DNA of 64,000 nucleotides from Ruegeria sp. HKCCA6707 (lineage in GTDB: Bacteria > Pseudomonadota > Alphaproteobacteria > Rhodobacterales > Rhodobacteraceae), in contig NZ_WQEG01000012.1 in assembly GCF_013033515.1 (NCBI RefSeq), positions 21,810-85,809 of the forward strand, read 5' to 3'. A program made the translations under genes and the position numbers. The notes below the pieces were generated by a model. The model had not been told where the DNA came from and did no database searches. It worked only from the letters and a program-made list of their open reading frames with translations. Positions 1 to 7,972 of the stretch are shown here, one piece after another; the stretch's first letter is position 1, and each line of letters starts with the position of its first letter.

Positions 1-13
1 GGTAAACAGCCAA

Positions 14-1522
14 TTACTTCTTCTTCCCAAAGCCGCTGAGCCCCGGTGGCAGAGCCATGCCGCCACCCAGGCCGGGCAGGCCGCCGGGCATCTTGCCGCC
101 CATTGCCTTGGCCGCCTGTTCCAGCGCCTTGGGGTCCATGCCTGCCGCCATTTCTTCGGGCGAGGGGCCGCCTTTGCCGAACATGCCTTTCATGGCGTGT
201 TTCAACATCTTGCCTTTGCCCATCTTGCCCATCTTCTTCATCATGTCCGACATCTGCCGGTGCATCTTAAGCAGCTTGTTGAGGTCGCTGACCTCCATCC
301 CCGAACCAGCGGCGATGCGTTTCTTGCGGCTGGCTTGCAACAGCTGCGGATTGGCGCGTTCGCGTTTGGTCATCGATTGGATCATGGCGATCTGCTGGCG
401 CAGGATTTTGTCGTCCAGACCGGCGGCATCCATCTGTTTGGCCATCTTGCCCATGCCGGGCATCATGCCCATCATGCCTTGCATCCCGCCCATCTGGATC
501 ATCTGTTCGAGCTGCATTTTCAGGTCGTTCATATTGAACTGACCTTTGACCATGCGCTTCATCATGCGCTCGGTCTGTTCAAGCTCCATCGTCTCCTGGG
601 CTTTTTCGACCAGAGCAACGATGTCGCCCATGCCCAGAATACGGCCTGCGATGCGGTCCGGCTCGAAGGTTTCGAGCGCGTCCATCTTCTCGCCCAGACC
701 GACAAAGCGGATGGGCTTGCCGGTGACCGCGCGCATGGACAGTGCCGCACCGCCGCGTCCGTCGCCATCCATCCGGGTCAGAACAACGCCCGAGATGCCG
801 ACCTTGGCGTCGAACTCCTCGGCCACTTCAACGGCGACCTGACCGGTCAGGCCATCGACCACCAGCAGAGTCTCGCGCGGATCGACCACGTTGCGGACCT
901 GCTCGACCTCGTCCATCAGGACTTCGTCAATGTGGAGGCGGCCGGCAGTGTCGAGCATATAGACGTCATAGCCACCCAAGGTGGCCTGCTGCTTGGCGCG
1001 TTTTGCGATATCGACCGGTTTCTGGCCTGGCACGATCGGCAGGGTATCGACGCCCACCTGTGTGCCCAGTACCGCCAGCTGATCCATCGCCGCCGGGCGA
1101 TAGACATCGAGCGAGGCCATAAGGACCTTCTTGCCCTCTTTCTCTTTTAGCCGCTTGGCAAGCTTACCGGTTGTGGTGGTCTTACCAGAACCCTGCAGAC
1201 CGACCATCAGGATCGGGGCAGGCGGGTTGTCGATCTTGAGTGCACCGGGATCATCCTCGCCCCGGAGTGTATCGACCAGCGCGTCATGCACGATCTTCAC
1301 GACCTGCTGGCCGGGGGTGATCGATTTGGTGACGGCTTGCCCAGTGGCTTGTTCCTGCACCTTCTTGACGAATTCACGCGCAACCGGCAGCGAGACATCC
1401 GCCTCCAGCAGGGCAACACGCACCTCGCGCAGCGCGGTTTTGACGTCCTCTTCGGACAGGGCACCCTGTTTGGTCAGCCGGTCAAAGACGCCAGAGAGGC
1501 GTTCGGATAGATTTTCAAACAT
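14..1522 (-). CDS. ffh: Signal recognition particle protein Ffh
   Basis: GTPase of the bacterial signal recognition particle. It binds signal sequences and 4.5S RNA and hands ribosomes to FtsY at the inner membrane. The 502-residue protein has an N-terminal four-helix N domain, the G-domain P-loop GLQGSGKTTTT at residues 108-118, a DVYRPAA motif and DTAGR. A very methionine-rich M domain (from about residue 310) carries runs such as GGMQGMMGMMPGMGKM, and the tail ends in lysines. The length is slightly longer than E. coli Ffh (453) because of a Gly/Pro/Met-rich C-terminal extension. The start is the ATG at 1522. The roughly 250 bases upstream are unusually rich in inverted repeats (separate entry). 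Identity is certain from the motifs. Confidence 0.98.
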   Translation of the reverse strand: MFENLSERLSGVFDRLTKQGALSEEDVKTALREVRVALLEADVSLPVAREFVKKVQEQATGQAVTKSITPGQQVVKIVHDALVDTLRGEDDPGALKIDNPPAPILMVGLQGSGKTTTTGKLAKRLKEKEGKKVLMASLDVYRPAAMDQLAVLGTQVGVDTLPIVPGQKPVDIAKRAKQQATLGGYDVYMLDTAGRLHIDEVLMDEVEQVRNVVDPRETLLVVDGLTGQVAVEVAEEFDAKVGISGVVLTRMDGDGRGGAALSMRAVTGKPIRFVGLGEKMDALETFEPDRIAGRILGMGDIVALVEKAQETMELEQTERMMKRMVKGQFNMNDLKMQLEQMIQMGGMQGMMGMMPGMGKMAKQMDAAGLDDKILRQQIAMIQSMTKRERANPQLLQASRKKRIAAGSGMEVSDLNKLLKMHRQMSDMMKKMGKMGKGKMLKHAMKGMFGKGGPSPEEMAAGMDPKALEQAAKAMGGKMPGGLPGLGGGMALPPGLSGFGKKK

Positions 1523-1591
1523 GCCTTCGGCCTCCTATGCCGGTTATCTGGTGGCACCCCTTACGTAAGTGGCACCGGTTCAATCCACAAT

Positions 1592-1759
1592 TACCCCCTC
1601 CCACCGAATTAGGTGCGGGGGACGTTCCAAATGGCTTGCCCCTAACCCACTGGCTTAGATGTGGAGGCAGGCCAACTGGCATTGCCCCCACGGGCGAAAC
1701 TCGCTGGTGGGGGGCGATCCCTGAACGACTCAAGGGACCGGAAGGTCAAACGCTTCCGG
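1592..1759 (-). ncRNA. Candidate structured RNA or 5' leader upstream of ffh
   Basis: Non-coding stretch directly upstream of ffh with five consecutive inverted repeats. (1) 1594-1598/1617-1621 (CCCCC/GGGGG) plus 1602-1605/1612-1615 (CACC/GGTG). (2) 1632-1635/1671-1674, 1637-1640/1666-1669 and 1647-1650/1661-1664. (3) 1684-1691/1707-1715. (4) 1718-1724/1730-1737 with one bulged A. (5) 1738-1744/1753-1759, a perfect 7-bp stem. Read on the minus strand they would form a chain of hairpins ending about 70 nt before the ffh ATG. It could be an ffh leader, a separate small RNA, or (repeat 5) partly a terminator of the gene to the right. It does not match the conserved loop of 4.5S RNA. I recognise no named family; the pairing is seen, the function is inferred. 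Confidence 0.4.
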
Positions 1760-1775
1760 ATGTTTGGGCAGGGCT

Positions 1776-2294
1776 TTATGCGGATTGGCTGTCTGTGTCA
1801 ACCTTGCGGGCCGGAAGCCAGCTGTTGACGGCATCAACCAGCCTTTGCGCCCCGCGTCCGCTGTAATAGGTCTCGACAATGGGATGGCGACCGGCGCTCA
1901 TACCCTTGTCCAAAATCAGAACAGGCCGGTGGACCTTGGAAGAGCTGCCTCAGCGTGAGGTGCGCGATGTCTCAACCTCGGCATGGGAAAGATCCGAAAG
2001 CGCATGTTCAACTGTCTCATAGCCGAAAACGGATTGGCGGCGTATCAGGATTGTTTTGGATGGGCGGTCCATTATGACCTGAACCCGCCGGACCATGGCA
2101 CAGAAGATTATGGCCCCCATGCCGCCACCAAAGAACGCGAACAAGATGCCGAACCAGACAGGCTTGTTGCCGTCGCTGACCATAAAGATACCCGCGCCCA
2201 GAAAGGCGAGGATAAAGCCAATAAGCATCAGGCCAATCAGCCAGGGAGTGTTGGACAGGATCAGTTGGTTTGGCGTATCGCGGAGTATCTTCAT
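1776..2294 (-). pseudogene. Small two-helix membrane protein gene interrupted by in-frame TGA
   Basis: The minus-strand frame starting at the ATG at 2294 (MKILRDTPNQ) encodes two hydrophobic helices (about residues 17-38 and 46-67) and a soluble tail. It runs 114 codons to a TGA at 1950-1952. The same frame then stays open for 57 more codons to a TAA at 1776-1778, and this part still looks like real protein (KVHRPVLILDKGMSAGRHP, then an amphipathic RLVDAVNSWLPA end). Uninterrupted, the product would be about 172 residues. The simplest reading is a single nonsense change or sequencing error in a small inner-membrane protein of unknown function. A truncated 114-residue product (1950-2294) may still be made. 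No selenocysteine signal was recognised. Confidence 0.6.
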
Positions 2295-2330
2295 AGCAAT
2301 GCGGTCAAAGAGTTGGGGGGAATAAAACCC

Positions 2331-2377
2331 GCCTTGCGGCGCGTGTCTCCGACGGAGGTATTTTTGAACAAAAGAAG
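2331..2377. repeat. Possible dispersed Rhodobacteraceae intergenic repeat
   Basis: The short gap between the racemase stop and the next minus-strand gene holds a short stem (CTCCGACGGAG, 2347-2357) followed on the plus strand by TATTTTTGAACAAAAGAAG. From memory, a very similar hairpin plus AT-rich tail recurs downstream of many genes in Rhodobacteraceae genomes and may act as a transcript-end element. Only one copy is obvious in this window, so the repeat status rests on recollection rather than on the sequence shown. Confidence 0.3.
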
Positions 2378-2383
2378 AGAGGC

Positions 2384-3127
2384 CTAGAACCCTGCCAAAG
2401 CTTTGGTCAGGGCCGCAGTGACATGTGCGGCGGAGGGGTTGATGAAAAGATGGCCATCTGCCTCGAACACCGGATCGTCCAGGTGATCGGGGAAAGCCAG
2501 CGGGAGTTCGGTGCAGGCCAGGAGGATAGCGGTGCCGGGTGTTGCGTGTCGGTTGCAAAAGTCTAGCAAACGGGCATGAGCACCATCTGAAGCTCCACCA
2601 TAGAAATCTGTGTCGATCATCGCCTGCATTTCGGCGATCTCTGTCTCAGGCAGGCGCGGGTTGGCGGCGATGCCGTGATTTGCCAGATGATCTGCATAGT
2701 TCGTCGCCTGCATCGTGACGGTTGTGCCTAGTACAAGAGCCTCGGAAGCACCAGTGGTCTTGGTCGCCTCGGCCGTGGCGTCGAAAATGCTGAGGATTGG
2801 CATGGAAACTCCCTGCCGGATCGCATGCAGGCGTGCATGGGGCGTGTTTGAGGCGATGATGGCGAAATCGCAGCCTGCACTTTGCAAGGTCAAAAGCGCG
2901 TTGCAGAACACGGCGTCAAATTCTGCCCAGCTGTCTTCGTCACCCGCGATGCCACGCAACGCGCGGGTTTGCGCCTGCACAACGGATTCGATTGTGATTG
3001 GCGGTATCGGCAAGGGTGAGCCGTGGCCGCGTTCGGCGAAATAACGTCCTGCGCCCTGGGCGATGGCGCGGTAGTAATCGACGGTGGAGGCCCATCCCAC
3101 ACCGCCCAAGATGCCGATCTTCTTCAT
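2384..3127 (-). CDS. Aspartate/glutamate racemase family protein
   Basis: Cytosolic, cofactor-independent amino-acid racemase of the Asp/Glu racemase superfamily, 247 residues, which is the usual length. The N-terminus KKIGILGGVGWASTVDYY is the typical first strand and substrate loop. The two catalytic positions read SNTPH (Thr95) and LACTELP (Cys205). This Thr/Cys pair replaces the Cys/Cys pair of classical glutamate racemase (MurI) and resembles the arrangement in the YgeA/RacD-type broad-specificity enzymes. That argues for a non-MurI role in D/L amino-acid turnover. It stands alone between the broken membrane-protein gene and azoR, on the same strand, 66 bp from the latter. The substrate cannot be told from sequence. 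Confidence 0.85.
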   Translation of the reverse strand: MKKIGILGGVGWASTVDYYRAIAQGAGRYFAERGHGSPLPIPPITIESVVQAQTRALRGIAGDEDSWAEFDAVFCNALLTLQSAGCDFAIIASNTPHARLHAIRQGVSMPILSIFDATAEATKTTGASEALVLGTTVTMQATNYADHLANHGIAANPRLPETEIAEMQAMIDTDFYGGASDGAHARLLDFCNRHATPGTAILLACTELPLAFPDHLDDPVFEADGHLFINPSAAHVTAALTKALAGF

Positions 3128-3193
3128 GGGAAACGTCCAGGCTGCTCACTTCGATCCAAAGCGCAGACTGGACGCAAATTTGAGGGAGGTCAA

Positions 3194-3775
3194 TCAGGCT
3201 GCCAGTTCAGATAGCGCTTGTTGCGCCTTGTTGAGCGAGCCTTCCGCATCCAGTGCCATTTGGTCAGCGGCGATCACATCAACATCCTGAATGCCGATAA
3301 AGCCCAACACGTGTTTGGCGTAATCGGTGGCAAAATCAATCTCGGACCCAACGGCAGTGCCGCCCGAGGCGATGGCCAGAATGGCGCGCTTGCCTTGCAG
3401 CAGCCCTTTGGGGCCGTTTTCGGAATACGCGAAGGTCAGTCCAGCGCGGGCGACCAGATCAATCCACGCCTTGAACGCGGCGGGGACGGAAAAGTTGTAG
3501 ATCGGAAGGCCAATCACAACGGTGTCGGCGCGCTGCAATTCGTTGACCAGTTCATCCGACAGTGACAGGCGGTCTCGCTGGACATCGTCACGCTTATCAG
3601 CCGGGGTGAAATTCGCGGTGATCCAGTCTTCGGTCAGCAACGGCAAGGGTGTAGCAAGGTCGCGGCGAATGATGCGGGTTGCGTTGAGGTGCTTGACGAT
3701 CTTATCGGACAGGTCTCGGGTGGTGGATCCTGTGCGCCGGGCCGAGGCGTCGATATGCAATACGGTCTGTGTCAT
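3194..3775 (-). CDS. azoR: FMN-dependent NADH-azoreductase
   Basis: Flavodoxin-fold quinone/azo reductase (AcpD/AzoR family), 193 residues. It uses FMN and NADH for two-electron reduction of quinones and azo compounds, and is usually part of the response to electrophile and thiol stress. Diagnostic features are the N-terminal phosphate-binding loop DASARRTGSTTRDLS and the FMN-contacting segment LPIYNFSVPAAFKAWIDLV, the family hallmark. A long C-terminal helix ends at 3194. It is transcribed divergently from a LysR-type regulator that starts 135 bp away. This is the usual arrangement for an inducible reductase and its regulator, and an inverted repeat lies between them. Confidence 0.93.
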   Translation of the reverse strand: MTQTVLHIDASARRTGSTTRDLSDKIVKHLNATRIIRRDLATPLPLLTEDWITANFTPADKRDDVQRDRLSLSDELVNELQRADTVVIGLPIYNFSVPAAFKAWIDLVARAGLTFAYSENGPKGLLQGKRAILAIASGGTAVGSEIDFATDYAKHVLGFIGIQDVDVIAADQMALDAEGSLNKAQQALSELAA

Positions 3776-3820
3776 CAGCTTTGTCCTGTGGTTGTGGTGA
3801 TGCAGCTGATGTCAATATGA

Positions 3821-3839
3821 TTGTTGCATTCACGAACAA
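3821..3839. promoter_or_regulatory. Candidate LysR-type operator between azoR and its regulator
   Basis: TTGTT-N9-AACAA inverted repeat (3821-3825 and 3835-3839) in the 135-bp divergent intergenic region. Its size and T-rich/A-rich arms fit the loose LysR binding pattern (T-N11-A core). It lies 46 bp upstream of azoR and 71 bp upstream of the regulator start. Assignment is by position and symmetry only. Confidence 0.4.
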
Positions 3840-3910
3840 AACCCAAGTATACCAACAGTTGCTGTTAGAATTTGCACAGCTTCCAGGATTTGCACGTTGA
3901 AAGAGATGCA

Positions 3911-4789
3911 ATGGACAATTGGGACGAAGTGAGAACCGCTTACCACGTTGCACGGATGGGCACGGTCAGTGGCGCCGCTGATGTGCTGGGCGTGCACCAC
4001 GCAACGGTTATCCGGCATATTGATGCTATCGAGATGCGGCTGGGTGTAAAACTGTTTCAGCGCCATGCGCGTGGTTACACGCCGACAGATGCCGGAGAGG
4101 ATCTGCTACGCGTGGCCCAAGCCACCGAAGATCAGTTCAACCAGCTTGTCGGGCGTATGAAAGGGCGCGGTGACGATGTCTCGGGCGAGCTCGTGGTGAC
4201 TTCGCTTGCTTCGTTGGCGCCGCTGATCGTACCGGCCTTGACCGAGTTTCAGCAGATGCACCCAGGCTTGATCGTGCGCTATCTGACCGGCGATCGCTTG
4301 TTCCGATTGGAATATGGCGAGGCGCATGTGGCAATCCGGGCCGGGTCGGTGCCCGACCAACCGGACAACGTGGTGCAGCCCTTCATTCCGCAGGAAATCG
4401 GCCTATATGCCAGCCGGTCCTATATCGAGAGAAATGGTGCCCCATCCAGCGTTGAAGACTTTCCCAACCACGTGTTTGTAAGCACTGATGATGAAAACAG
4501 CCGGGCACCGTTCTCGCGCTGGCTTCGGGAAACGGTTCCGGCAGACACCATAACGTTCCGGTGTACCAACAACTTCAGCATGCGCGAAGCGGTTGTGGCA
4601 GGCGCGGGGATCGGGTTCATGGCCCGGTGGGAGGCCGCGCGACATCCGGATCTTGTCGAGGTTATGGACCCGGTTCCGGATTGGTCCGGGAAACTGTGGC
4701 TGGTCACGCATGTCGATTTGCATCGCACCACAAAGGTACAGACCTTTTTGACCTTCCTGAAAGAAAAGGCAAAGGGCTGGGTTTCATGA
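3911..4789 (+). CDS. LysR family transcriptional regulator
   Basis: DNA-binding regulator of 292 residues with an N-terminal winged helix-turn-helix (about residues 4-62, GTVSGAADVLGVHHATVIRHI). A periplasmic-binding-protein-like effector domain follows (from about residue 90). The ATG at 3911 is preferred over one 13 codons earlier because the family begins with the short DEVRTAYHVARMG helix and AAAGAG sits 5-6 bases upstream. It probably controls the divergent azoreductase and perhaps the DMT exporter that follows, whose ATG overlaps this stop codon (ATGA, 4786-4789) and is therefore likely translationally coupled. The effector is unknown. Confidence 0.9.
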   Translation: MDNWDEVRTAYHVARMGTVSGAADVLGVHHATVIRHIDAIEMRLGVKLFQRHARGYTPTDAGEDLLRVAQATEDQFNQLVGRMKGRGDDVSGELVVTSLASLAPLIVPALTEFQQMHPGLIVRYLTGDRLFRLEYGEAHVAIRAGSVPDQPDNVVQPFIPQEIGLYASRSYIERNGAPSSVEDFPNHVFVSTDDENSRAPFSRWLRETVPADTITFRCTNNFSMREAVVAGAGIGFMARWEAARHPDLVEVMDPVPDWSGKLWLVTHVDLHRTTKVQTFLTFLKEKAKGWVS

Positions 4790-5700
4790 CGGATCAGGCC
4801 CGTGGCCACCTGGCCATGCTGGTTTTCTCCGGTCTGGTGGCCGGTAGTTTTTCTTTAGGATCAATTGTTGCAAATCAGATAGCGCCGTCCGCGATCACGG
4901 CGGCGCGCTTTGCGATCGCAGCGGTTTTGATCGGTGTCGCCGCATTGGTGACGACAGGCCTGCCTCGTAGCGCGGCGCAAGCCCCGTGGCGATACGCGGT
5001 GCTTGGTGGCCTGTTCGGGACCTATTTCGTGCTGATGTTCTATGGCCTCAAGACAGCCAAGCCCGTCAGCGCGGCAGCAGTGTTCACCTTGACACCGGTG
5101 ATGTCTGCCGTTGCGGGCTGGGTATTGTTGCGACAGGTTACGACACCGCGCATGGCTTTGGCTTTGTCCATTGGTGCTGTCGGAGCCCTTTGGGTGATTT
5201 TTCGCGCGGATTGGCAGGCCTTTCGCGCATTCGAAGTCGGGACGGGTGAGATCATCTTTTTCTGGGGCTGCGCTGCGCACGCGGTCTATACTCCGATGGT
5301 GCGTAAACTGAATCGCGGCGAGCCCGCGGTTGTGTTCACCTTCGGTACATTGATCGCAGGCTGTGTCATGCTGACCGTCTTTGGATGGTCTGACATTCGC
5401 CAGACCGATTGGGCCAATCTTCCCCCTATCGTCTGGATCACTCTGATGTATCTTGCGGTTTTTGCCACCGCCTCAAGCTTTGTGCTGGTTCAATTCGCAG
5501 CGCTGCGCCTGCCTTCGGCCAAGGTTATGGCCTATACCTATCTGATCCCCAGTTGGGTGATTTTGTGGGAGATCGCCTTGGGCCGTCCAGCGCCCACGGT
5601 GCTGATCCTGGGTGGTGCCGTTATGACAGTGGTGGCTTTGTTGCTTTTGTTGAAAAGTGATGCGCAGGTGTCCGGTGAGAAAACTGTTACAACAAGCTGA
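4786..5700 (+). CDS. DMT superfamily (EamA-type) transporter
   Basis: Inner-membrane transporter of 304 residues with ten predicted hydrophobic helices arranged as two EamA repeats. The first covers about residues 7-140 (SLGSIVANQIAPSAITAARFAIAAV) and the second about 155-290. Members of this family export amino acids, metabolites or drugs; the substrate here cannot be assigned. The start was set at 4786 because the protein begins there with the typical cytoplasmic MTDQARGHL leader and the codon overlaps the LysR stop. Longer upstream readings only duplicate the LysR gene in another frame. Co-transcription with the LysR gene suggests it may be part of the same stress regulon. Confidence 0.88.
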   Translation: MTDQARGHLAMLVFSGLVAGSFSLGSIVANQIAPSAITAARFAIAAVLIGVAALVTTGLPRSAAQAPWRYAVLGGLFGTYFVLMFYGLKTAKPVSAAAVFTLTPVMSAVAGWVLLRQVTTPRMALALSIGAVGALWVIFRADWQAFRAFEVGTGEIIFFWGCAAHAVYTPMVRKLNRGEPAVVFTFGTLIAGCVMLTVFGWSDIRQTDWANLPPIVWITLMYLAVFATASSFVLVQFAALRLPSAKVMAYTYLIPSWVILWEIALGRPAPTVLILGGAVMTVVALLLLLKSDAQVSGEKTVTTS

Positions 5701-5778
5701 AGGGATCCGGGCGCGTATCGACCGCTAAGATCGACCGCGAAAAGCTTACGTCAAATCATATGCCAACTGCAGAATTTG

Positions 5779-5792
5779 TTGAGCCAGATCAA
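5779..5792 (+). promoter_or_regulatory. FNR/FnrL-like box upstream of universal stress protein
   Basis: TTGAGCCAGATCAA differs from the FNR consensus TTGAT-N4-ATCAA at one position of the left arm. It ends 53 bp before the start of a universal-stress-protein gene, a distance suited to activation. Universal stress proteins are frequent FnrL targets in related bacteria, so oxygen-responsive control is plausible. The site itself is seen; binding is inferred. Confidence 0.5.
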
Positions 5793-5845
5793 GGCGACCT
5801 TTGTCCAGTTTACCTATCTTGAGTTAATGGGAGAGGAGGACAAAT

Positions 5846-6259
5846 ATGTTCAGTCATATCATGTTACCCGTCGATCGAAATTTGCCACCTGAAGTCCGAA
5901 AAGCAGCGGATATCGCCGCAGAAATGGCCAAATGGCAACATGCGAAAATTACCCTGGTCAGCGTGTCGGGTGTTCATATGGGCACCGCCTCTAAATCCGA
6001 GGCCGAGTTTGATGCCGAACTTGCTGCATTTACGGAAAATCTGGCAACAAACAGCGGTGCGGAAGTCATCGTTCGCAAGATTCATTCGGTCGATGTGGCA
6101 GCCGAGGTTGACAGAGACCTGACGCGAACAGCCGAGGAAATCAATGCCGATTTGATCGTGGTTGGAACTCACGCACCGCGAATTACCGACTATATCTTTT
6201 CAAGCCATGCCGGATATCTTGCCAAGCACGCAAAAATGTCGGTCCTGGCCGTGCGGTAG
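5846..6259 (+). CDS. Universal stress protein (UspA family)
   Basis: Single-domain cytosolic UspA-fold protein of 137 residues, close to the family norm of 140-150. It starts MFSHIMLPVD, the first strand that binds the nucleotide base in this family. It ends with VVGTHAPRITDYIFSSHAGYLAKHAKMSVLAVR. The terminal segment is a variant of the ATP-binding G-2X-G-9X-G(S/T) motif in which the glycines are not fully conserved, so ATP binding is uncertain. A good ribosome site (GGGAGAGGAGG) lies just upstream. The gene is monocistronic, faces an ArsR gene convergently, and is preceded by an FNR-like box, suggesting induction under low oxygen. Confidence 0.9.
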   Translation: MFSHIMLPVDRNLPPEVRKAADIAAEMAKWQHAKITLVSVSGVHMGTASKSEAEFDAELAAFTENLATNSGAEVIVRKIHSVDVAAEVDRDLTRTAEEINADLIVVGTHAPRITDYIFSSHAGYLAKHAKMSVLAVR

Positions 6260-6265
6260 ACGCGT

Positions 6266-6598
6266 TCAGCTTTCGTCGGTGGGCAGTTCGACCTCTAAAA
6301 ACCGCTCGAAGGCGTCCAGGTTCACCGGTTCGAACTGCCCGAACCCCTGCATCCAAACCGAAGCCGCGCGCAGCGCGTCGGGTTCCAGCTTGCACCATTT
6401 GACGCGCCCCCGCTTTTCCTGAGAAATCAGCCCCGCCCTGGTCAAGATAACCAGATGTTTCGAGATCGCGGCCAGTGACATCTCGAACGGCTCCGCCACG
6501 TCGGTGACCGCCATATCGTCCTCCAGCAACATCGCCAGGATGGTGCGGCGGGTGGGGTCGGCAAGGGCCGCGAAAACGGTGTCGAGATCATTGGACAT
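6266..6598 (-). CDS. ArsR family winged-helix repressor
   Basis: Small DNA-binding repressor of 110 residues. The ArsR/SmtB winged helix begins VFAALADPTRRTILAML, and its recognition helix lies at about residues 42-58 (FEMSLAAISKHLVIL). No metal-binding CxC motif is present in the recognition helix, so it resembles the SdpR-like or SRPBCC-linked group rather than a metal sensor. The start at 6598 was chosen because a longer in-frame start (6637) would lie inside a perfect palindrome (6630-6645) that looks like its own operator. No partner gene lies on the same strand next to it, so its target beyond autoregulation is unknown. Confidence 0.88.
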   Translation of the reverse strand: MSNDLDTVFAALADPTRRTILAMLLEDDMAVTDVAEPFEMSLAAISKHLVILTRAGLISQEKRGRVKWCKLEPDALRAASVWMQGFGQFEPVNLDAFERFLEVELPTDES

Positions 6599-6629
6599 GA
6601 GCAGGCTCAACCACAGTGCTTGGGTTTGG

Positions 6630-6645
6630 TCAACCATTTGGTTGA
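6630..6645. promoter_or_regulatory. Palindromic operator of the ArsR-type gene
   Basis: TCAACC-ATTT-GGTTGA is a perfect 6+6 inverted repeat 31 bases upstream of the ArsR start codon. CAACCA-TGGTTG style palindromes are typical of this repressor group, so autorepression is likely. It also marks the real start as downstream of the palindrome. Confidence 0.6.
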
Positions 6646-6830
6646 ATATGCGGTTTCAGGCCTTTGGCGCGTCGCCGCCGCAAACTGGCACCGTTTGCTC
6701 TTCTGAGGGAGTGGGAAATAATTATGTTTTTCAAGGATTTAACGTGTGGCAATCTGGCGGCTCAATGGCGTTGACTCTGGGCGGCTTCACCCTTAGCACC
6801 TAGCCTCAAGACAGCGCGAGGAAACCGTCC

Positions 6831-7163
6831 GTGACCGATGACGACCAAAAGCAGCGTATGGCGCAGCTTGAGGCCAAGATCGACGCGGCGAAAAAGGCCA
6901 ATGAGCCCAAGACCCGCGCTGATGCTGACATATCCGGGGGCGAGCTTGCCTGGAGGATGGTCATCGAAATGGTATCCGGTCTGGGGATCGGATTTGGCAT
7001 CGGATACGGGCTGGACAGCCTGTTCGGGACGATCCCGATCTTTCTGGTGCTGTTCACATTGCTGGGCCTTGTCGCGGGCGTGAAGGTTATGCTCCGCAGC
7101 GCGAAAGAGGTTCAAGAGAAACAAGCGGCAGCAACGGCTGCCGAGAAGGACGAGAGGGACTGA
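6831..7163 (+). CDS. atpI: ATP synthase assembly protein AtpI
   Basis: First gene of the F0 operon. AtpI is a small inner-membrane protein that helps assemble the c-ring and is linked to magnesium supply. The 110-residue protein has a charged N-terminus, two transmembrane helices (about residues 44-62 and 66-88, [20 protein letters not shown] and the following segment) and a charged, Glu/Lys-rich C-terminus. The start is GTG at 6831. It ends 2 bases before the GTG of atpB, indicating tight coupling. AtpI is not part of the finished enzyme. Confidence 0.92.
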   Translation: MTDDDQKQRMAQLEAKIDAAKKANEPKTRADADISGGELAWRMVIEMVSGLGIGFGIGYGLDSLFGTIPIFLVLFTLLGLVAGVKVMLRSAKEVQEKQAAATAAEKDERD

Positions 7164-7165
7164 AC

Positions 7166-7924
7166 GTGGCAACTGAGACCACCGCAGCAGAGGGCAGCAG
7201 CCTGGTTTTCCACCCAATGGACCAGTTCATCGTCAAGCCGTTGTTCGGCGACGGTGCGGTTGGCATGTTCACGATCACCAACGTGACCCTGTGGTTGTTC
7301 CTGGCTATCGTTGCCGTTGTTCTGTTGCTGGTTCTGCCCACGTCGAAGCGCGCTATTGTCCCCAGCCGGACCCAGTCGATTGCAGAGCTGACCTATGGGT
7401 TCGTCTACAAGATGCTGGAAGACATCTGTGGCAAGGACGGCGTCAAGTTCTTCCCCTATGTCATGACCTTGTTCATGTTCATCGTCAGCGCGAACTTCCT
7501 GGGCCTGATCCCGACTTCGTTCACCACCACATCGCATTTCGCTGTTACCATCCCGCTGGCGCTGGCCGTGTTCCTGACCGTCACCGTCTTGGGCTTCGTC
7601 AAGAACGGCACTGCGTTCTTGGGCCTGTTTTGGGTTTCCAGCGCGCCTCTGGCGTTGCGGCCCATCCTGGCCGTGATCGAGCTGATCTCGTACTTTGTGC
7701 GTCCGGTCAGCCATTCCATCCGTCTTGCCGGTAACGTTATGGCGGGCCACGCCGTGATCAAGGTTTTCGCAGGCTTTGCCGCGGTTGCCGTGATTTCGCC
7801 CGTGTCGGTCCTGGCGATCACCGCAATGTATGGTCTTGAGGTCCTGGTGGCCTTCATTCAGGCCTACGTATTCACCATTCTGACCTGTGTTTACCTCAAG
7901 GATGCGCTGCATCCGTCGCACTAA
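7166..7924 (+). CDS. atpB: F0F1 ATP synthase subunit a
   Basis: Membrane subunit forming the proton half-channels next to the c-ring. It has 252 residues with about six hydrophobic helices. The essential arginine sits in [13 protein letters not shown] (Arg186, equivalent to E. coli Arg210). The C-terminus [24 protein letters not shown] is the typical last helix. Translation starts at GTG 7166, two bases after the atpI stop. A 48-bp spacer with a strong ribosome site (AAGGAG) separates it from atpE, fitting the need for much more c than a subunit. Confidence 0.98.
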   Translation: MATETTAAEGSSLVFHPMDQFIVKPLFGDGAVGMFTITNVTLWLFLAIVAVVLLLVLPTSKRAIVPSRTQSIAELTYGFVYKMLEDICGKDGVKFFPYVMTLFMFIVSANFLGLIPTSFTTTSHFAVTIPLALAVFLTVTVLGFVKNGTAFLGLFWVSSAPLALRPILAVIELISYFVRPVSHSIRLAGNVMAGHAVIKVFAGFAAVAVISPVSVLAITAMYGLEVLVAFIQAYVFTILTCVYLKDALHPSH

Positions 7925-7972
7925 GGTCCGAACACCCAACATCGAAACTTCCAATTCGTAAGGAGATACATC

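Noticed and set aside
197..1150. 317-codon plus-strand open frame with striking His-rich stretches, antisense to ffh
   Set aside because: It is the mirror of the Met-rich M domain (ATG codons read as CAT) and other ffh codons. No ribosome site or homology supports it.
1571..1740. Possible permuted tmRNA (GGTTCAATCC followed later by GGGGGGCGATCC on the plus strand)
   Set aside because: The T-arm stem does not pair and no tag-peptide frame follows. The resemblance is too short to support.
1950..1952. Selenocysteine insertion at the in-frame TGA
   Set aside because: No Sec-type motif around it and no convincing selenocysteine insertion hairpin directly downstream. A nonsense mutation or sequencing error is simpler.
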